Origin: an uncultured Bacilli bacterium
GTDB taxonomy: Bacteria > Bacillota_I > Bacilli_A > RFN20 > CAG-826
Direction: 5' to 3'
Length of the DNA: 43,593 nucleotides
Assembly (NCBI GenBank): GCA_947625975.1
Contig: CANQQL010000006.1
Location: 1-43,593, forward strand
The notes under the pieces are model-generated. The model was not told where the DNA came from. It searched no databases and saw nothing but the letters and a program-made list of their open reading frames with translations. The translations under genes were made by a program, and so were the position numbers. Below, one piece after another: positions 39,573 to 43,593 of this stretch; positions within the stretch are counted from its first letter, which is position 1, and the number at the start of each line of letters is the position of its first letter.

Positions 39573-42287
39573 ATGAAAAAAATAAAATTACTCTTGTTAA
39601 GTGCTCTAGTAGCTCCTGTTTTATTTTCTTGTGGTGATAATAGCTCGGCTTCAGAATTATCAAATAAAGTCTCAGTTTCAACAACAACTGATGATGAGAT
39701 GCCTTCTGTTAATACCCCAGAATTGACTGAAACAAGTGAAAGTGTGGGATTTGCTATTCACTATAACCAAACAAGTGCTGTGAGTGGTAAATTCAAGTAC
39801 AATCTTTGGCTTTGGACGGAAAATAAAGATGGCGCGGATTATCAGTTTAATGAAATTGATGATTATGGTACTGTTGCCCGTTATACTTGGTCGGACTTAA
39901 ATTCATCATCGGAAGTAGTAAATATGGGAATAATCATTAAAGAAAACAAAGTATGGGAAGATAGCCCTGTTAAAGATATCGATAGTGATAGATATGTTGA
40001 TTTTCGCACTTTGGAAAAAGATAAATATGGTTACTGTCACGTTTATTTTAAAAAAGGCGATGCAAATATTTACACAAGTGCCGATGGACAATTGTATGAA
40101 GTAATTAAAAGTTTTGAATTTGCTTATAACAAATTTGATGGTGGATTTAAACTTTGGTTTAATACAAATAATGCTATAGGCTCTTATAAAATTACTTATA
40201 ATGATCAACCGTTGTTCTCAAGTGAAGTAACGGATGAACGTCTAATTTCGAAAAGCAAAACTCAAGTAGTTTATCTACTTGGGCCAGAATTGCCGGAATT
40301 GCTTGGCGAATATCGTTTAGAGGTAGTATTTGAACAAAGCCAAAGAAAAGTTAGCGCAATTGCGGCAAAACAAGCCTTATTTGCTACAGAAAAATTTAAT
40401 GAGCTTTATACTTATAATGGCGAATTGGGCGCCATATATTCTGCTAATAGTACTCTTTTTAGAGTTTGGTCACCGGTATCTACGGAAATGAAACTCCGTA
40501 TTTATAATACGGGTACACCAAAAAATTTGGGTGGCGATGATTTATATCAAGAATATGAAATGCATCAAGGTGAGCAAGGCACTTGGGAAGTTACCGTGAA
40601 TGGTAATTTAGAAGGCAAATACTACACCTATGTGGTCAGTAATGCAAATTATAAAAACTTCGAAGTTGTCGATCCTTATGCAAAATCGGCAGGTATTAAT
40701 GGTTTAAGAGGTATGATTGTAGACTTTACTAAAACCAATCCTAATGGTTGGGATGAAATTACAATTCATAATTATAAATCTACGCAATTAACAGTATATG
40801 AAACACATATTGCGGATGTTACCAGTAGCCAGACTTGGGGTGGAACGAAAGAAAATGCCAAACTTTACAAAGGCTTTTATGAAGAAGGAACAACTTATAC
40901 CGAAAATGGTACGACAGTTAAAACAGGCTTTGATCATATTAAAGAGCTTGGCGTAAATGCGGTACAGATTTTACCGATTTTTGATCAAGCCAATGATGAA
41001 AGACCAGAAAATCGTCAATTTAATTGGGGTTACAATCCGTTAAATTATAATGTCTTAGATGGTATTTATTCCGCAAATCCTTATGATGGATATGAGCGTA
41101 TCAAAGAATTCAAACAGTTAGTTATGGCCTATAACAAAGCAGGCATTAATATAATTATGGATGTTGTATATAACCATGTTAATGGCTTAGATAGAAGCTC
41201 CTTTGATGTTTTAATGCCAGGATATTACTTCCGTTATTCAAATGGCGGTCCATCTAATGGATCAGGATGTGGCAATGAAACCGCATCAGAAATGCCAATG
41301 TTTCGAAAATTTATGATTGAGTCCACTGAATTCTGGGCTAGCGAATATAAGCTTGGTGGCTTCCGTTTTGATTTAATGGGAATCCATGACATCGAAACGA
41401 TGAATCAACTTGCCAAAAATTTACACGATAACGTTTCGGAAAGTATTACTATTTATGGTGAGCCATGGGCAGGTGGCACAATTGCACTAGGCTCTGGAAA
41501 TGTTCCGGCTAGCCAAATAAACATGAACAAATATGAAGGTTATGGATGTTTTAACGACAAACTTCGTGATGCTTTGATAAAAGGTGGCTTAAACTCTGTA
41601 ACTGACAAAGGATGGATTACCAATAACACTTCCGTCTCTAATAGTGATGTTATAGATATGTCAGCAGGAATTATCGGCAAAGTCTTGGCAACGAATCAAA
41701 AAGTAGAAACCGAAAAGTGTGTCAATTATGTTACATGTCATGATAATTACACTTTATATGATCGAATTTTTGCAGCAGGGATTAAGGACGAAGATACCAT
41801 TAAGAAAATGGCAATGCTTGCTAATTCCGTGGTATTTACTTCACAAGGTACTACCTTTATGTTAGCGGGAGAAGAATTTTTAAGAACGAAAGGAGGTAAT
41901 TCCAATTCGTATACGGCATCTTACAAAGTTAATGAACTCGATTATTCCTTAAAAATCAAGCATTTCGATATGTTTACGAATTATCAAAAACTAATTGCCT
42001 TAAAACACAATAGTGCTTTATTTGGATTAACTGGTGAAGAAAGTGTAAATATCGAGATTAAGATGAATGAAAATAAATCGATGATTTATTATGATCTTGT
42101 TGATAAGGTTAATAATTGTACTTATCGCATTGTTCATAGTAATGGTGTATCAAGTGCCGATAAAGTAGTGGACTTAGAAGGATATACTCTATATTTAGAC
42201 ACTTTAAATACAGAAAATCTGACATTAACTAACGAAACACCTATTCGTGAATATCAAACAATTATTGCTTATAAGAGTTTGGCTTAA
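39573..42287 (+). CDS. pulA: Lipoprotein type I pullulanase (GH13)
   Basis: 904 residues. Lipobox LFSC with Cys20, then CGDNSSAS. An N-terminal region of about 260 residues with a beta domain that may be carbohydrate binding is followed by a CBM48-like domain (YSANSTLFRVWSPVSTEMKL, near 290). The GH13 barrel carries the pullulanase signature FNWGYNPLNYN, MDVVYNHVN, the nucleophile D600 in FRFDLMG, the acid E630 in YGEPWAGG, and D724 in TCHDNYTLYD. It cuts alpha-1,6 branches of pullulan, amylopectin or glycogen outside the cell, so that amylase products become linear maltodextrins for import. AAGGA before the ATG, 14 bases after the previous gene. Confidence 0.93.
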   Translation: MKKIKLLLLSALVAPVLFSCGDNSSASELSNKVSVSTTTDDEMPSVNTPELTETSESVGFAIHYNQTSAVSGKFKYNLWLWTENKDGADYQFNEIDDYGTVARYTWSDLNSSSEVVNMGIIIKENKVWEDSPVKDIDSDRYVDFRTLEKDKYGYCHVYFKKGDANIYTSADGQLYEVIKSFEFAYNKFDGGFKLWFNTNNAIGSYKITYNDQPLFSSEVTDERLISKSKTQVVYLLGPELPELLGEYRLEVVFEQSQRKVSAIAAKQALFATEKFNELYTYNGELGAIYSANSTLFRVWSPVSTEMKLRIYNTGTPKNLGGDDLYQEYEMHQGEQGTWEVTVNGNLEGKYYTYVVSNANYKNFEVVDPYAKSAGINGLRGMIVDFTKTNPNGWDEITIHNYKSTQLTVYETHIADVTSSQTWGGTKENAKLYKGFYEEGTTYTENGTTVKTGFDHIKELGVNAVQILPIFDQANDERPENRQFNWGYNPLNYNVLDGIYSANPYDGYERIKEFKQLVMAYNKAGINIIMDVVYNHVNGLDRSSFDVLMPGYYFRYSNGGPSNGSGCGNETASEMPMFRKFMIESTEFWASEYKLGGFRFDLMGIHDIETMNQLAKNLHDNVSESITIYGEPWAGGTIALGSGNVPASQINMNKYEGYGCFNDKLRDALIKGGLNSVTDKGWITNNTSVSNSDVIDMSAGIIGKVLATNQKVETEKCVNYVTCHDNYTLYDRIFAAGIKDEDTIKKMAMLANSVVFTSQGTTFMLAGEEFLRTKGGNSNSYTASYKVNELDYSLKIKHFDMFTNYQKLIALKHNSALFGLTGEESVNIEIKMNENKSMIYYDLVDKVNNCTYRIVHSNGVSSADKVVDLEGYTLYLDTLNTENLTLTNETPIREYQTIIAYKSLA

Positions 42288-42338
42288 TATAACTCTAAAA
42301 TTAAAAAAACAAAATTATTTATAAGGAGAATTAAAGAA

Positions 42339-43343
42339 ATGAATAAAATTTTAAAAACATTAATGTTGACCTTTGCATTTTCTTTTGGTGCCTTTGCTAT
42401 GGCATCTTGTAATGACAATACAAGTTCAAATAGTACAAGCGGAACCCATGTACACGATCTTGAAACTGAGTGGAGCAAAGACGCTACCAAGCATTGGCAT
42501 GCTTGCAAAGACTGTGATGAAAAAGTTGATAAAGCTGCACATACTTGGGGTGAATGGATTGAAGATAAATCTGCGACAGACACTGAAAAGGGTTCTCATC
42601 ACCGCATCTGTTCAATTTGTTTATATCGCGCTGATGAAGAAATTCCAATGCTAAGTCCGGAATTTGGGGCAGCAACCGAATTAACCGCAATATATGCGAA
42701 AGTTCCTACAGATTGGGAAACCGTAAATATTTATTATTGGGGCGCGGACATCGAAGAAGGGTACGCAGTTGGTTGGCCAGGAAATGAAATGACATTAGTC
42801 AATGCAGATGAAGCTTTATTTGGATATAAAATTCCTGCTGGAACTGATCATGTAATTATCAATAATGGTTCAGTTCAAACCGTGGACTTGGAATATGCAC
42901 CATCTAGAAATTTGTTAGTGCTAGATAAGTTAAATGCTGAAAATAAATATGAAATTTACTATAGCACATATACTCCTACGGATAGTGATCCAGAATTAGC
43001 CCAACCTGAATATAATATTGTGGAAAAGATTACGGTTTATGCACAAGTTCCTACTGAATGGGAAAAAGCTTGTGTTCACCATTGGGGTAGTGCTACATCG
43101 ACAGATTGGCCAGGTGAAGAAATGACATTAGTTGATGCTGACAAACATATTTATAGCTGTGAAGTGCCAGCAGATATTACGGGTATCATTTTCACAAATG
43201 GCGCACCAGAAGGAACCATTCAAACCGTTAATTTGGAATTAGTAGATGGCGCAAATGCTTTCATTCTTACAACCACTGACGCCGAAGGTCATTTCAATGC
43301 TACAGTTGGCGTTTATGAAAATGGAAATATAACGCAACTATAA
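42339..43343 (+). CDS. Lipoprotein with Cys/His module and two CBM26 starch-binding domains
   Basis: 334 residues. Lipobox AMASC with Cys24 and a Ser/Thr linker. Residues 36-98 form a His/Cys module (HVHDLETEWSKD, HWHACKDC, HTWGEW, CSIC), with CxxC pairs at 56/59 and 91/94 that could bind zinc. Two tandem CBM26-like modules follow at about 114-210 and 230-326; each has a VP-T-W start, an aromatic strand (YYWG or HHWG), WPGxEMTLV, and a late strand NNG or TNG followed by QTV. CBM26 binds starch through exposed aromatic residues. No catalytic domain is present, so it probably tethers starch granules or glycogen at the cell surface for the amylase and pullulanase. AAGGAG before the ATG; the terminator follows. 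Last gene of the operon. Confidence 0.86.
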   Translation: MNKILKTLMLTFAFSFGAFAMASCNDNTSSNSTSGTHVHDLETEWSKDATKHWHACKDCDEKVDKAAHTWGEWIEDKSATDTEKGSHHRICSICLYRADEEIPMLSPEFGAATELTAIYAKVPTDWETVNIYYWGADIEEGYAVGWPGNEMTLVNADEALFGYKIPAGTDHVIINNGSVQTVDLEYAPSRNLLVLDKLNAENKYEIYYSTYTPTDSDPELAQPEYNIVEKITVYAQVPTEWEKACVHHWGSATSTDWPGEEMTLVDADKHIYSCEVPADITGIIFTNGAPEGTIQTVNLELVDGANAFILTTTDAEGHFNATVGVYENGNITQL

Positions 43344-43380
43344 ATTTATTAAAGTCTAAAGATATAATTTGAAGAATTTG

Positions 43381-43412
43381 GCACATAGTGATGCTTGCTA
43401 TGTGCTTTTAAT
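43381..43412 (+). terminator. Terminator of the maltodextrin operon
   Basis: GCACATAG (43381-43388), 9-base loop, CTATGTGC (43398-43405), then TTTTAATTTTTT. It lies 37 bases after the stop of the CBM26 lipoprotein. Confidence 0.82.
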
Positions 43413-43490
43413 TTTTTAAATAAAAGTGTTTGCACATAGTAAAAAACAAGTAATTTTTTTAATTTTCTGTTAAAATCGGTTATTTTTTTC

Positions 43491-43519
43491 TTGTAATCGC
43501 TTTCACATAGTTATATAAT
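43491..43519 (+). promoter_or_regulatory. Promoter for a gene beyond the right edge
   Basis: TTGTAA (43491-43496), 17 bp, perfect TATAAT (43514-43519), overlapped by a cre box. No gene is seen in the remaining 74 bases. The interval 43344-43593 holds the operon terminator, this promoter and a hairpin, but no coding region. Confidence 0.65.
43492..43505 (+). promoter_or_regulatory. Perfect cre (catabolite response element) match
   Basis: TGTAATCGCTTTCA fits TGWAANCGNTNWCA at all 14 positions. It overlaps the -35 box and spacer of the promoter at 43491-43519, the classic place for repression by CcpA or another LacI-family protein. Confidence 0.72.
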
Positions 43520-43552
43520 CTCATCTTTGACAGTTGGAGAAAAGGAAAAGAA

Positions 43553-43582
43553 GAAAAAAAAGCCTAAATAAAGGCGTTTTTC
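43553..43582. terminator. Small GCCT/AGGC hairpin flanked by A and T runs
   Basis: A run, GCCT (43562-43565), 6 bases, AGGC (43572-43575), G, T run. On the minus strand it reads as a short terminator with eight T, so it may end a gene coming from the right. On the plus strand it would terminate the cre promoter's transcript after about 55 bases. Confidence 0.45.
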
Positions 43583-43593
43583 TACTTTTAATA

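Noticed and set aside
1-43593. Mycoplasma genetic code (TGA as Trp)
   Set aside because: Conserved Trp residues are encoded by TGG throughout, and full-length conserved proteins contain no in-frame TGA; malF and aroC end at TGA in ATGA overlaps.
1-43593. CRISPR arrays, insertion sequences, prophage, tRNA or rRNA genes
   Set aside because: No regularly spaced repeats, transposase or integrase motifs, attachment repeats, or tRNA/rRNA-like sequences were seen.

Overview
The window is about 43.6 kb of AT-rich DNA, compact and apparently chromosomal. It reads as a low-GC Firmicute (Bacilli, near the Erysipelotrichia or free-living Mollicute-like gut lineages). The evidence is strong Shine-Dalgarno sites, sigma-A promoters (TTGxxx, 17 bp, TATAAT-like), tight operons with ATGA overlaps, and many lipoproteins. 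Tryptophan is read as TGG in full-length conserved proteins, so the standard bacterial code applies, not the Mycoplasma code. I see no tRNA, rRNA, CRISPR array, insertion sequence or phage gene.

Layout. (1) 197-1440: a TerB-like helical domain and a trypsin-like serine protease domain lie in two frames that meet at a run of ten A; they look like one protein split by a frameshift or joined by slippage. (2) 1476-6766, minus strand: glmS-glmM-glmU, the complete fructose-6-phosphate to UDP-GlcNAc route, followed by an RluA-type pseudouridine synthase; a palindrome-bearing leader precedes glmS, with no glmS ribozyme. (3) 7066-18649: a PAP2 phosphatase, a large RlhA-like U32 protein, a divergent chorismate mutase, then an operon aroB-aroC-aroE/K-aroQ-aroF-aroA/trhP1-trhP2. 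(4) 18642-25653, minus strand: dnaE-polA-mutM/coaE. (5) 25877-27745: a LicD-family transferase and an NrnA-type DHH phosphoesterase, convergent. (6) 27953-43343: starch and maltodextrin use: malQ, then malE-malF-malG, a lipoprotein alpha-amylase, an unusually long MsmK/MalK-like ATPase, two unknown paralogous lipoproteins, a lipoprotein pullulanase and a starch-binding (CBM26) lipoprotein. A cre-like box lies in front of malE and a perfect one at the right edge.

The most interesting part is region 3. All seven shikimate steps plus chorismate mutase, so everything needed to make prephenate and nothing beyond it, sit with three members of the U32 family: an RlhA-like protein, a TrhP1-like domain fused to the C-terminus of AroA, and a TrhP2-like protein. 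In E. coli, RlhA and TrhP hydroxylate 23S rRNA and tRNA wobble uridine, and both need prephenate. I infer that this pathway may mainly serve RNA hydroxylation rather than, or in addition to, aromatic amino acid synthesis. The AroA-TrhP1 fusion is the strongest physical sign of that link.

In region 6 the parts fit together as follows: the CBM26 lipoprotein holds starch at the surface, pullulanase and amylase cut it, MalEFG with the MsmK-like ATPase import maltodextrins, and MalQ processes them inside.
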